The position numbers were made by a program, and so were the translations under genes. This document shows, piece after piece, positions 8,358 to 18,895 of a DNA stretch of 64,000 bases. The notes below the pieces were generated by a model, which saw only the letters and a program-made list of their open reading frames with translations, was not told where the DNA came from and made no database searches. This DNA comes from Rubrivivax gelatinosus IL144 (GTDB lineage Bacteria; Pseudomonadota; Gammaproteobacteria; Burkholderiales; Burkholderiaceae_C): NCBI RefSeq assembly GCF_000284255.1, contig NC_017075.1, positions 3,100,001 to 3,164,000 of the forward strand, written 5' to 3'. How positions within the stretch are numbered: position 1 is the first letter of the stretch; each line of letters starts with the position of its first letter.

Positions 8358-8837
8358 TCAGCCCCGGCGCGCCGCCTCGATCGCGGCGACGTCGATGCGC
8401 TCCATCGACATCATCGCCTCGAAGGCGCGCCGGGCGGCTTCGCGGTCGGCACCGGCGATGGTCTCCAGCAGCACGCGCGGCGTGATCTGCCACGAGATGC
8501 CCCAGCGGTCGCGGCACCAGCCGCACTGGCTGGCCTGGCCGCCGTGGCCGACGATGGCGTCCCAGAGCCGGTCGGTCTCGGCCTGGTCCTCGGTCGTCAC
8601 CTGGAACGAGAAGGCCTCGTTGTGGCGCACGCCGGGGCCGCCGTTCAGCCCGACGCAGGGGATGCCCAGGACCGTGAACTCGACCAGCAGGACGTCGCCC
8701 GCGCGGCCCGCCGGGTAGTCCCCCGGTGCGTGCAGCACGGCGCCGACGGCGCTGTCGGCAAAGGTCTCCGCATAGAAGTTCGCCGCCTCCAGCGCGGCAC
8801 CGTCGTACCAGAGGCAGACCGTGTTCCTTGCAGCCAT
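8358..8837 (-). CDS. VOC-family protein, PhnB/3-demethylubiquinone-type
   Basis: A 159-residue vicinal-oxygen-chelate fold protein of the PhnB/glyoxalase type. It has the paired beta-alpha-beta motif, with NFYAETFADSAVGAVLH near the start and the family's GWCRDRWGISWQITPRVLLE near the end. The start at 8837 is supported by GGGAG six bases upstream; an ATG two codons earlier sits too close to it. Members of this subfamily are mostly uncharacterised, and no substrate is proposed. It is divergent from the hybrid kinase gene, with 181 bp between starts. Confidence 0.85.
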   Translation of the reverse strand: MAARNTVCLWYDGAALEAANFYAETFADSAVGAVLHAPGDYPAGRAGDVLLVEFTVLGIPCVGLNGGPGVRHNEAFSFQVTTEDQAETDRLWDAIVGHGGQASQCGWCRDRWGISWQITPRVLLETIAGADREAARRAFEAMMSMERIDVAAIEAARRG

Positions 8838-9018
8838 GCGCATCTCCCGGGCTTGCGAGCATTGCGAAAGGCCGCGCGGCGGCAATCGCCGTTCCGCTGC
8901 CGCCCGAGCCCGCCGCGTGACCGCCATCAATGCAGCCGGCGCCGGCTTGGCATCCAGTACGGGCATACACCGGTGTCGCTCGACGCGCCTCACGCCAGAC
9001 TCGAGCGCAGCACGATCG

Positions 9019-12150
<3,132 letters not shown>

Positions 12151-12325
12151 AGGCGCCGATCGTGTACGATGGGCCTGCAGACATGCACAAGAGCGTCCGC
12201 TCATTGGTCTTTCTTCACGCCCCGGTGCTCTACCGGCCGTCGCGTCGAATCCCCTCTTGAAGATTTTCTTGGCGTTTCTCCGCTGGGTGCGATCTTGCGC
12301 CCGGCAACTTCGAAAGGTATTCGAC

Positions 12326-12538
12326 ATGACGACTCAAACCGGCACCGTGAAGTGGTTCAACGAAGGCAAGGGCTTCGGCTTCATCGCCCCCGATGACGGC
12401 GGCAAGGACCTCTTCGCGCACTTCAAGGAAATCAAGGGCAGCGGCTTCAAGACGCTGACCGAGAACCAGCGCGTCGAGTTCGAGGTGACCCAAGGCCAGA
12501 AGGGCCCGCAGGCCTCCAACATCCGCACGCTGGGCTGA
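12326..12538 (+). CDS. Cold-shock-domain protein (CspA family)
   Basis: A 70-residue single cold-shock domain, an RNA chaperone/antiterminator. It shows [20 protein letters not shown] (RNP1 KGFGFI) and RNP2 DLFAHF. The start at 12326 follows GAAAGG. An untranslated stretch of up to about 150 bases separates it from the preceding kinase gene, as is common in csp mRNAs whose leader controls cold induction. A rho-independent terminator follows at 12593-12616. Confidence 0.95.
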   Translation: MTTQTGTVKWFNEGKGFGFIAPDDGGKDLFAHFKEIKGSGFKTLTENQRVEFEVTQGQKGPQASNIRTLG

Positions 12539-12592
12539 GAGCCCGGCTGCACCACAGGACGCGGGGCTCTGCCCTCGCCGTCCTGACGACCG

Positions 12593-12616
12593 AAGCGCGG
12601 CAAGGCCGCGCTTTTT
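12593..12616 (+). terminator. Rho-independent terminator after the csp gene
   Basis: Nine-base GC-rich stem (AAGCGCGGC / GCCGCGCTT), three-base loop, then continuing T residues. It lies 54 bp after the csp stop and 20 bp before the next start. It is the clearest intrinsic terminator in the window. Confidence 0.85.
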
Positions 12617-12636
12617 CATTTCTGCCGGAGGACGCC

Positions 12637-13677
12637 ATGAAGAACCTGCAAGAAGCCACCGAGCGCATCTGCGAGTTGAAGGGCGGCCTCGTCGCGCTGG
12701 ATGCGCTGATGCCGGCGTTGATCGAAACCCTGGGCCCGGCCTCGCTGACGCGGCTGGCCGCGTCCTTCGACGCCTATGCCGAGGCGGCGCGCACGGTGAT
12801 GCTGCACGCCGAGATCTCCGACCTCGTGCTGGCCAGCTTCGAGCGCGACGTCGCGCGCCATCGGGCGGTGCTGCGCGGCAGCGCCGGCCAGCCCAGGCCC
12901 GCGCCGGCCGGCACCGTGGACGCGCTGCTGCTGGCGACGACCCGCGTCGCGACCTTCGTCGGCGCGCAGGCGCTGAGCAGCGCCAGCGGCTTCTTCTTCC
13001 GCCGCGACGAGCGGCTGTTCCTCGTCAGCGCCCGGCACGTCTTCGTCGACGCCGCCAGCGCGCACCGCCCCGACCGCCTGGAGATCACGCTGCACACCGA
13101 CCCCGGCGACCTGGCGCAGCACGCCGTCGTCTCGTTGCCGCTGTTCCGCGACGGCCTGAGCCAGTGGCGCGACGGCAGCGACAGCGGCGGCGCGGTCGAC
13201 GTGGCGGCGATCGAGATCGAAGAATCGCTGCTGCCCGCCGGCACCCGGCTGCAGGCCTTCGACGAGAGCCATCTGCAGGCGCTGGACGAGGACATCGCGA
13301 TCGGCGACGTGCTGACGATCCCGGGTTACCCGCTGGGCTTCCAGGACACGGTGCACCACCTCGCGGTGGCGCGCAACGCGTCGATCGCCTCGGCCTACGG
13401 CGTGCGCTTCCAGCGCCAGGGCTGCTTCCTGACCGATGCGCGCACGCACCGCGGCAGCAGCGGCGCGCCGGTGGTGCGCCGCCGCCGCCAGGGCGCCGCG
13501 GCGGCGCTGGCGTCCTGGCAGCTGCTGGGCGTGCACTCGACGCGCATGGACATGCGCACGCGCGACGAGCACGAGGACGAATCGCTGGGCCTGAACTGCG
13601 CCTGGTACGCCGACGTGCTGCTGGCGCTGACCGGCGAGCGCCAGGCGCCGCCGGCCAGCTCCGCGCTCAGTAGCTGA
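12637..13677 (+). CDS. Trypsin-fold serine protease-like protein with helical N-terminal domain
   Basis: A 346-residue protein with no signal peptide. Residues 1-90 are helical (heptad-like, KNLQEATERICELKGGLVAL) and unrecognised. From about 105 a chymotrypsin-fold domain shows the likely triad: His134 in LVSARHVF, Asp188 in AVDVAAIEI, and Ser275 in RGSSGAPVV (GxSGxP-type oxyanion site). All three appear intact, so proteolysis is possible. Lack of an export signal suggests a cytosolic substrate. GGAGG precedes the ATG. The stop overlaps by 11 bp the end of the convergent copper receptor gene. A precise family name is not offered. Confidence 0.75.
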   Translation: MKNLQEATERICELKGGLVALDALMPALIETLGPASLTRLAASFDAYAEAARTVMLHAEISDLVLASFERDVARHRAVLRGSAGQPRPAPAGTVDALLLATTRVATFVGAQALSSASGFFFRRDERLFLVSARHVFVDAASAHRPDRLEITLHTDPGDLAQHAVVSLPLFRDGLSQWRDGSDSGGAVDVAAIEIEESLLPAGTRLQAFDESHLQALDEDIAIGDVLTIPGYPLGFQDTVHHLAVARNASIASAYGVRFQRQGCFLTDARTHRGSSGAPVVRRRRQGAAAALASWQLLGVHSTRMDMRTRDEHEDESLGLNCAWYADVLLALTGERQAPPASSALSS

Positions 13678-15727
13678 GGTTCAGCTTCACCCAGACGTTG
13701 CGCCCGGTTTCGTGGATGCGCACCGGGTCGGCGGGGTAGCCGAAGTCGGCGCTGCCGGCCAGGTTCAGGTGCTCGCTGTAGGTCCGGTCGAACAGGTTGT
13801 CGACGCCGGCCGTGAGCTGCAGGCGTTCGTCGAAGCGGTAGCCGCCGTTGAGCGCCAGCGTCACGAAGCCGGCGCTCGCGCCCAGGTCGCGGCCGACGAC
13901 GTTGCCCTGGTCGAGCGCGACGCGGCGCTGCGCCGCGACGGCGCGCAGCAGCGTGCCGAAGCTCCAGCGGCCGTCGTCCCAGCGGGCGCTGAACCGCGCC
14001 TCCAGCGGCGGCATCTGCGGCAGCGCCTGGCCGCTCGTGGCGTTCTCGCCCCAGGCGTAGGCCAGCGTGCCGCCGAGCTTCCAGCGCGGCGTCGGCCGCA
14101 GTTCGACGCCGGCTTCGGCGCCGCGGATGTTGGCGTCGACGTTGGTGGCGGTGGACGTCAGGCCCATCATGCCGCCGCCGCCATAGCTGAAGAGGATGTA
14201 GTCGGCGATGCGGCCGGCGTAGGCCGAGACCCAGGCGCTCCAGTCGGCGCTGCGGTATTGCGCGCCGACGTCGAGCTGGGTCGTCTTCTCGGGGCGGAGG
14301 CCGGCGAAGGCGTTGGCGGCGCCGGCCGGGCCCTTGTCGGCCGAGAACAGCTCCCAGTAGTCGGGCATGCGCTCGGTGTGGCCCAGGCCGGCGTACCAGC
14401 CCAGCGGCAGCGTCGAGAGTTCCCGCTCGTAGCGCAGGAAACCGGCCTTCAGCGTCTCGTCGCGCGTCTGGCCGGCCGTCGGGTTGGGCATCGCCATCAT
14501 GCCGGTGGTCTGGCGCTTGTCGGTGGCTTCGGCGCGGTCCAGGCGCAGGCCGGCGACGACGCGTTGGCGGGCTTCGATCGCCCAGCTGCCCTCGGTGAAG
14601 ACGCCGACGCTGCGCAGCTCGGCGTCGGTGGCCCAGGGCTGGTCGCGGTAGGCGCCGCGGCCCATCGCGCTGCGGTCGCGGTGGCGGCTGGCCAGCGCGT
14701 CGATGCCGCTGGTCAGCGCCAGGCCCGCGGCCGTCCAGTCGACCGCCACGCGGCCGCCCTGCGTGCGGCGCTCGACGTCGGCGGCCATCGGCATCGGCAT
14801 CGAGCTCATCGGGTTCGGCTCGCGCAGCGTGTAGTTGTCCATCACGTGGTCAGCGAGGTTGTAGTAGACGCTCGCCTTGACGGACTTCAGCACCGGGCCG
14901 AGGTTCTTGCGCTCGAGGCGCAGGCCGTAGCTCTGGCGGCGGAACTGCGCGCCGTCCATGCCGCGGCCGGCGTAACGCGCCTCGCCGTCGCCGGTGCCGG
15001 CGCTGAACTCGACGACGGTGTCGGCGTCGGGCGTCCAGCCCAGCGCCAGGTCGGTGTTCCACTTCTTCCACGAAGAAGGCACGGTCTTGCCGTCGCCGTC
15101 CTCGTAGTCGTCGGCCTGCGCATGGTTGGCTGACAACCGCGCGTAACCCTGCGCGAAGCCGGCGGTGGCGTCGAGCACCGCGTCGGCGCGGCCGAAGGCG
15201 CCGGCCAGCAGGCTGCCGGTGGCGTGCACGCCGGGTTCGTCGAAACGCGGCGTCTCGCGCTCGAAGCGCACGGTGCCGGCCGAGGCTCCCGGCCCCCAGA
15301 GCACGGTCTGCGGGCCCTTGACGACGACCAGCTTGTCGTAGGTCTCGGGCGAGACGTAGGACAGCGGGTTGTCCATGCGCGCCGGACAGGCGCCGGGCAT
15401 CGCGCCGTCGTTGCTCAGCACGTTCAGGCGCGAACCGAACATGCCGCGCAGCACCGGGTCGCCGTTGGTGCCGCCGTTGCGCACGGCGCTGAAGCCGGGC
15501 ACGGTCTTCAGGTAGTCGGCGCCGTCGCTGGCCGGCACCGGCTGGCGCGGCAGCCGCGGGTCGGTCTCCCAGGTCAGCGCCGAGATCGGCGAAGCGGTGA
15601 TGACGATGACCTCGGTGGGCAGCGGCGGTTCATCGTCGGCGAACGAGGTGCTGGGTGAGGCGAAAGCGGCCAGGACGGCCAGGCTCAGGGCAGACGCACG
15701 CGGCGTCTTCCGTTGGGACGTGGACAT
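13667..15727 (-). CDS. TonB-dependent copper receptor, OprC-like
   Basis: Outer-membrane receptor of 686 residues. A signal peptide (LSLAVLAAFASPSTSFA) is followed by a plug with the OprC-type segments MFGSRLNVLSNDGAMPGACP and ARMDNPLSYVSPETYD. The barrel ends in a terminal Tyr. Methionine-rich loops (PMSSMPMPMAADV, TTGMMAMPNP, GGGMMGL) fit copper coordination. The start at 15727 has GGAG four bases upstream and begins the signal peptide; longer frames to 16234 run through the DUF2946 gene. It is in the same orientation as, and 61 bp downstream of, the DUF2946 gene, a recurrent pairing with copper receptors. Confidence 0.9.
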   Translation of the reverse strand: MSTSQRKTPRASALSLAVLAAFASPSTSFADDEPPLPTEVIVITASPISALTWETDPRLPRQPVPASDGADYLKTVPGFSAVRNGGTNGDPVLRGMFGSRLNVLSNDGAMPGACPARMDNPLSYVSPETYDKLVVVKGPQTVLWGPGASAGTVRFERETPRFDEPGVHATGSLLAGAFGRADAVLDATAGFAQGYARLSANHAQADDYEDGDGKTVPSSWKKWNTDLALGWTPDADTVVEFSAGTGDGEARYAGRGMDGAQFRRQSYGLRLERKNLGPVLKSVKASVYYNLADHVMDNYTLREPNPMSSMPMPMAADVERRTQGGRVAVDWTAAGLALTSGIDALASRHRDRSAMGRGAYRDQPWATDAELRSVGVFTEGSWAIEARQRVVAGLRLDRAEATDKRQTTGMMAMPNPTAGQTRDETLKAGFLRYERELSTLPLGWYAGLGHTERMPDYWELFSADKGPAGAANAFAGLRPEKTTQLDVGAQYRSADWSAWVSAYAGRIADYILFSYGGGGMMGLTSTATNVDANIRGAEAGVELRPTPRWKLGGTLAYAWGENATSGQALPQMPPLEARFSARWDDGRWSFGTLLRAVAAQRRVALDQGNVVGRDLGASAGFVTLALNGGYRFDERLQLTAGVDNLFDRTYSEHLNLAGSADFGYPADPVRIHETGRNVWVKLNLSY

Positions 15728-15788
15728 GGGACTCCAAAGCACAAGGAGCACGGCCAGCAGGCCGCGCGGAGTAAACGGGACTTGTGGT

Positions 15789-16145
15789 TCAGAGCGAGGC
15801 CGGCGGGCCTTGCGCGCCGAGGCCGCACAGGCGCACCGGGCGGGCACGCGGCGGCTCGTCGACGAGCGCGAGCTGCGTGGCCGGCGCAAGCGGCGGCAGC
15901 GGCGCCTGCCAGCGCGGCGGCGGCATCGGCGCGCCGAGCACGCAGTAGCCGCAGTCCGCGCCGGCGTGCAGGCTGGCCGGCAGGCCGCTGTCGCCGTGGC
16001 CGCCCTCGGTGCTGCAGAGCTCGGCCCAGGACGGCGGCGCCTGCGCCGCCAGCACCCGGCTGATCGACGGCATGAGCGCCATGAGCAGCGCGGCCAGGAA
16101 GGCCAGGCGGGACATGGAGCGCAGGAATGCCGTGCGGCGGAGCAT
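15789..16145 (-). CDS. DUF2946 family small exported protein
   Basis: A 118-residue protein with an N-terminal hydrophobic signal (LAFLAALLMALMPSISRVLA). The body has a small Cys set, one Cys in ELCSTEGGHG and a CGYC pair, and then a Pro-rich tail. This matches DUF2946, which is often beside copper TonB receptors and efflux genes. A role in periplasmic copper handling is inferred from Cys/His content and position. It is the first gene of a likely two-gene operon with the receptor, divergent from the sigma-factor gene at 16233. Confidence 0.78.
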   Translation of the reverse strand: MLRRTAFLRSMSRLAFLAALLMALMPSISRVLAAQAPPSWAELCSTEGGHGDSGLPASLHAGADCGYCVLGAPMPPPRWQAPLPPLAPATQLALVDEPPRARPVRLCGLGAQGPPASL

Positions 16146-16232
16146 GGGGCGGATTCTCGCCGCCCGGCGGGCGACATTCCTTCAATTGCTTCAAGAATCG
16201 AAGCTCGCCGCCGCCGGGCTAAGCTGGCGCCC

Positions 16233-17441
16233 ATGCGGGCCGCCCTCGACGCCGTCTACCGCGAACACGCGCGCCGCGTGTTCTCGACGCTGGTGCGGCT
16301 GCTCGGCAGCTTCGAGCTCGCCGAGGAGGCGCTGCACGACGCCTTCCTCGCCGCCGCCGAGCAATGGCCGGCGCACGGCGTGCCGGCGCATCCGGTGGCC
16401 TGGCTGGTGTCGGCCGGGCGCTACCGCACGATCGACCGGCTGCGGCGCGAACGCCGCTTCATGGCCTGGGACGACACGCTGGCCGACCCCGCGCCCGGGC
16501 CCGACGCGCTGGCCGAGGCCCGCGACGAAATCCCCGACGACCGGCTGCGCCTGGTCTTCACCTGCTGCCACCCCAGCTTGTCGGAAGACGCGCGCATCGC
16601 GCTGACGCTGCGCGAGGTCTGCGGCCTGGGCACCGAGGCCATCGCCGCGGCCTTCGTGCTGCCGACGCCGACGCTGGCGCAGCGCATCGTGCGCGCCAAG
16701 GCCAAGATCGCCGCGGCCCGCATCCCCTACGAAGTCCCCGGACCGGCCGAGCTGCCGGCGCGCCTGACCAGCGTGCTGCGCGTCGTCTACCTCGTGTTCA
16801 ACGAAGGCCACGCGGCGCGCGACGCCGGCCTGGCCGACGAGGCGATCCGCCTGGCGCGGCTGCTGCTGGTGCTGATGGCGCCCGAGCCGCCGGCCGAAAC
16901 ACGTGGCCTGCTGGCGCTGCTGCTGCTGAGCGACGCCCGCCGCGCCGCCCGCCTGGACGCCGACGGCGCGCTGGTGCCGCTGGACCGGCAGGACCGCCGC
17001 CTCTGGAACCGCGCGCTGATCGCCGAAGGCTGCACGCTGGCCGAGGCCGCGCTGCGCCAGCGTGGTTTCGGCGCCTATGCGCTGCAGGCGGCGATCGCCG
17101 CGGTGCATGCCGAAGCCGCCGACGCCGATGCCACCGACTGGGCGCAGATCGTCGGCCTGTACGACGCGCTGTGGCGCGTGGAGCCGACGCCGGTGGTGGC
17201 GCTGAACCGCGCCGTCGCGGTGGCGATGCGCGACGGCCCCGAGGCCGGCCTGGCCTTGCTGCGGCCGCTGCTGCCGCAACTGCCCGCCTACCCCGCCGCG
17301 CCGGCTGCTGCCGCGGAGCTGTGCCGCCGCGCCGGCCTGCTCGACGAAGCACGACGGCACTACCGCGACGCCGTCGCGCTGGCACGCCAGGCGCCCGAAC
17401 GCGACTTCCTCGCCGCACGGCTGGCGGCGCTGTGCGGTTGA
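16233..17441 (+). CDS. ECF42-type RNA polymerase sigma factor (first copy)
   Basis: A 402-residue extracytoplasmic-function sigma factor with a long C-terminal extension. Region 2 (about 1-75) includes LLGSFELAEEALHDAFLAAA and RYRTIDRLRRERR. Region 4 (about 105-160) includes LTLREVCGLGTEAIAAAF. The C-terminal part (about 180-400) has helical, TPR-like repeats with VVYLVFNEGH and PTPVVALNRAVAVAM, diagnostic of the ECF42 group. ECF42 factors lack an anti-sigma partner and are encoded beside DGPF/YciI proteins, as here. Three small target-like genes follow behind a TGTCGA promoter. Its own start has only a weak ribosome site. Confidence 0.9.
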   Translation: MRAALDAVYREHARRVFSTLVRLLGSFELAEEALHDAFLAAAEQWPAHGVPAHPVAWLVSAGRYRTIDRLRRERRFMAWDDTLADPAPGPDALAEARDEIPDDRLRLVFTCCHPSLSEDARIALTLREVCGLGTEAIAAAFVLPTPTLAQRIVRAKAKIAAARIPYEVPGPAELPARLTSVLRVVYLVFNEGHAARDAGLADEAIRLARLLLVLMAPEPPAETRGLLALLLLSDARRAARLDADGALVPLDRQDRRLWNRALIAEGCTLAEAALRQRGFGAYALQAAIAAVHAEAADADATDWAQIVGLYDALWRVEPTPVVALNRAVAVAMRDGPEAGLALLRPLLPQLPAYPAAPAAAAELCRRAGLLDEARRHYRDAVALARQAPERDFLAARLAALCG

Positions 17442-17458
17442 AACAAGTCGTCAGCGGC

Positions 17459-17485
17459 TGTCGATATCGCCGCCCCCCGTTCGAC
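17459..17485 (+). promoter_or_regulatory. ECF42-type promoter candidate, module 1
   Basis: TGTCGA-N17-CGAC lies between the sigma gene and its first putative target, about 49 bp before the ATG at 17534. The same hexamer and spacing recur before the second module at 50527. TGTCGA as the -35 element of ECF42 promoters is recalled from published work; the -10 assignment is by comparison of the two copies. Confidence 0.65.
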
Positions 17486-17533
17486 CAGTGGAGACCGGCT
17501 TGCCGGTTTCACCACCCCGAACCAGGAGACGAC

Positions 17534-17989
17534 ATGGCCACCACGCTCACCCCCTACCTCAGCTTCCCGGGCAACACGCGCGAGGTTTTCGCGTTCTACG
17601 CCCAGGCGCTGGGCGGCACGATCGAGGCGATGATGACCCACGGCGAGATGCCGCCCCCGCCCGACGACCAGCCGGCGCCCGAAGGCTGCGGCTTCGCGCC
17701 GCCGCCGGCCGACTCGATCATGCACGCCTGCCTGCGGCTGCCCGACGGCGCCCGGCTGATGGCCGGCGACGCACCACCGGGCATGCCGTTCGACGGCGTC
17801 AAGGGCGTGATGCTGGCGCTGCAGTACGACACGGTGGCCGAGGCCGAACGCGTGTTCGCCGCGCTGGCCGAAGGCGGCAGCGTCACGATGCCGCCGGCGC
17901 CCACCTTCTGGGCGCGGAGCTTCGGCATGCTGACCGACCGCCACGGCATCGCCTGGGCCGTCAACGGTGAGCCGATCGCCATCGCCTGA
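17534..17989 (+). CDS. VOC-family protein (PhnB-like), ECF42-associated
   Basis: A 151-residue vicinal-oxygen-chelate protein: TLTPYLSFPGNTREVFAFY at the start, ALGGTIEAMMTHGEMP, and WARSFGMLTDRHGIAWAVNG at the end, all typical of the PhnB/YjdN group. An AGGAGACGAC ribosome site fixes the ATG. It is the first gene behind the ECF42-type promoter and is followed at 26 bp by an SRPBCC protein. Biochemical activity is unknown for this subgroup. Confidence 0.88.
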   Translation: MATTLTPYLSFPGNTREVFAFYAQALGGTIEAMMTHGEMPPPPDDQPAPEGCGFAPPPADSIMHACLRLPDGARLMAGDAPPGMPFDGVKGVMLALQYDTVAEAERVFAALAEGGSVTMPPAPTFWARSFGMLTDRHGIAWAVNGEPIAIA

Positions 17990-18015
17990 ATCACAAGCCC
18001 CACCAGGAGACGACC

Positions 18016-18507
18016 GTGACCGAGACCGCTACCCCCGCCGCCGCGGCCGCCGACGACCGCGACCTCGTCATCACGCGCGACATCGCCGCCAGCCCGGCGG
18101 CGCTGTTCCGCTGCTGGACCGACCCGGCGCTGATCCCGCGCTGGTTCTGCCCGCCGCCGTGGACCGTCAGCCATGCCGAGACCGACCCGCGCCCGGGCGG
18201 CGCCAGCCTGATCGTGATGCGCGGCCCCGAAGGCCAGGAGATGCCCAACCCGGGCGTCTACCTGGAAGTCGTGCCGGGCCGGCGCATCGTCGCCACCGAC
18301 GCCTATGTCCGTGCCTGGGAGCCCGCGGCCAAGCCCTTCATGACGTTGATCCTCGAGTTCGAGGATCTCGGCGACGGCCGCACGCGCTACACGGCGACCG
18401 CCCGCCACTGGAGCGCCGAGGACCGCGAGACGCATCGCAGGATGGGCTTCCACGAAGGCTGGGGCATCGCCACCGACCAGCTCGCGGCGCTGGCGGCCAC
18501 GCTCTGA
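18016..18507 (+). CDS. SRPBCC/AHSA1-family protein
   Basis: A 163-residue START-like fold protein: LVITRDIAASPAALFRCWTD at the start, PRWFCPPPWTVSHAE, and EDRETHRRMGFHEGWGIATD near the end. These are the landmarks of the activator-of-Hsp90 homology group often found with ECF42 and DGPF genes. It starts with GTG behind AGGAGACGACC. The ligand is unknown. It is the second gene of the three-gene set, followed by the DGPF gene at 10 bp. Confidence 0.88.
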   Translation: MTETATPAAAAADDRDLVITRDIAASPAALFRCWTDPALIPRWFCPPPWTVSHAETDPRPGGASLIVMRGPEGQEMPNPGVYLEVVPGRRIVATDAYVRAWEPAAKPFMTLILEFEDLGDGRTRYTATARHWSAEDRETHRRMGFHEGWGIATDQLAALAATL

Positions 18508-18517
18508 GGAGGCGGCG

Positions 18518-18871
18518 ATGAAGTACCTGTGCCTCGTCTACCTGGACGCCGAACACTGGAACGCCTGCCCCGACGCCGACTGCGCCGACTACGCGCGCGA
18601 GCTGGCCGACAGCGGCCGCATGCTGGCCGCCGAGCCGCTGCACGGCACGCACACCGCGACCACGGTGCGCGTGCGCAACGGCCAGGTCAGGCTGTTCGAC
18701 GGCCCGTTCGCCGAGACCCGCGAGATGCTCGCCGGCTTCTACCTCGTCGACGCGAAAGACCTGAACGAAGCGATCCGCATCGCCGCCGGCATCCCGCCGG
18801 CGCGACACGGCAGCGTCGAGGTGCGGCCGGTGAGGGAGTTGCAGGTCGCGCCCGTCGCGCAGAAGAGATGA
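18518..18871 (+). CDS. DGPF-domain (YciI-like) protein, module 1
   Basis: A 117-residue dimeric alpha-beta-fold protein of the YCII-related/DGPF group. It opens MKYLCLVYLDAEHW and carries the signature RLFDGPFAETREMLAGFYLV. GAGG precedes the ATG. DGPF proteins are the usual targets of ECF42 sigma factors; their reaction is unknown. It is the last gene of the module and is convergent with the borosin methyltransferase fusion, 24 bp away. Confidence 0.9.
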   Translation: MKYLCLVYLDAEHWNACPDADCADYARELADSGRMLAAEPLHGTHTATTVRVRNGQVRLFDGPFAETREMLAGFYLVDAKDLNEAIRIAAGIPPARHGSVEVRPVRELQVAPVAQKR

Positions 18872-18887
18872 GGCGGCATTGGCCGCC
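18872..18887. terminator. Short hairpin between convergent genes
   Basis: Stem GGCGGC / GCCGCC with the four-base loop ATTG sits between the DGPF stop and the end of the borosin fusion gene. No T-tract follows on either strand, so terminator function is only suggested by placement. Confidence 0.35.
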
Positions 18888-18895
18888 CGTGCCGC

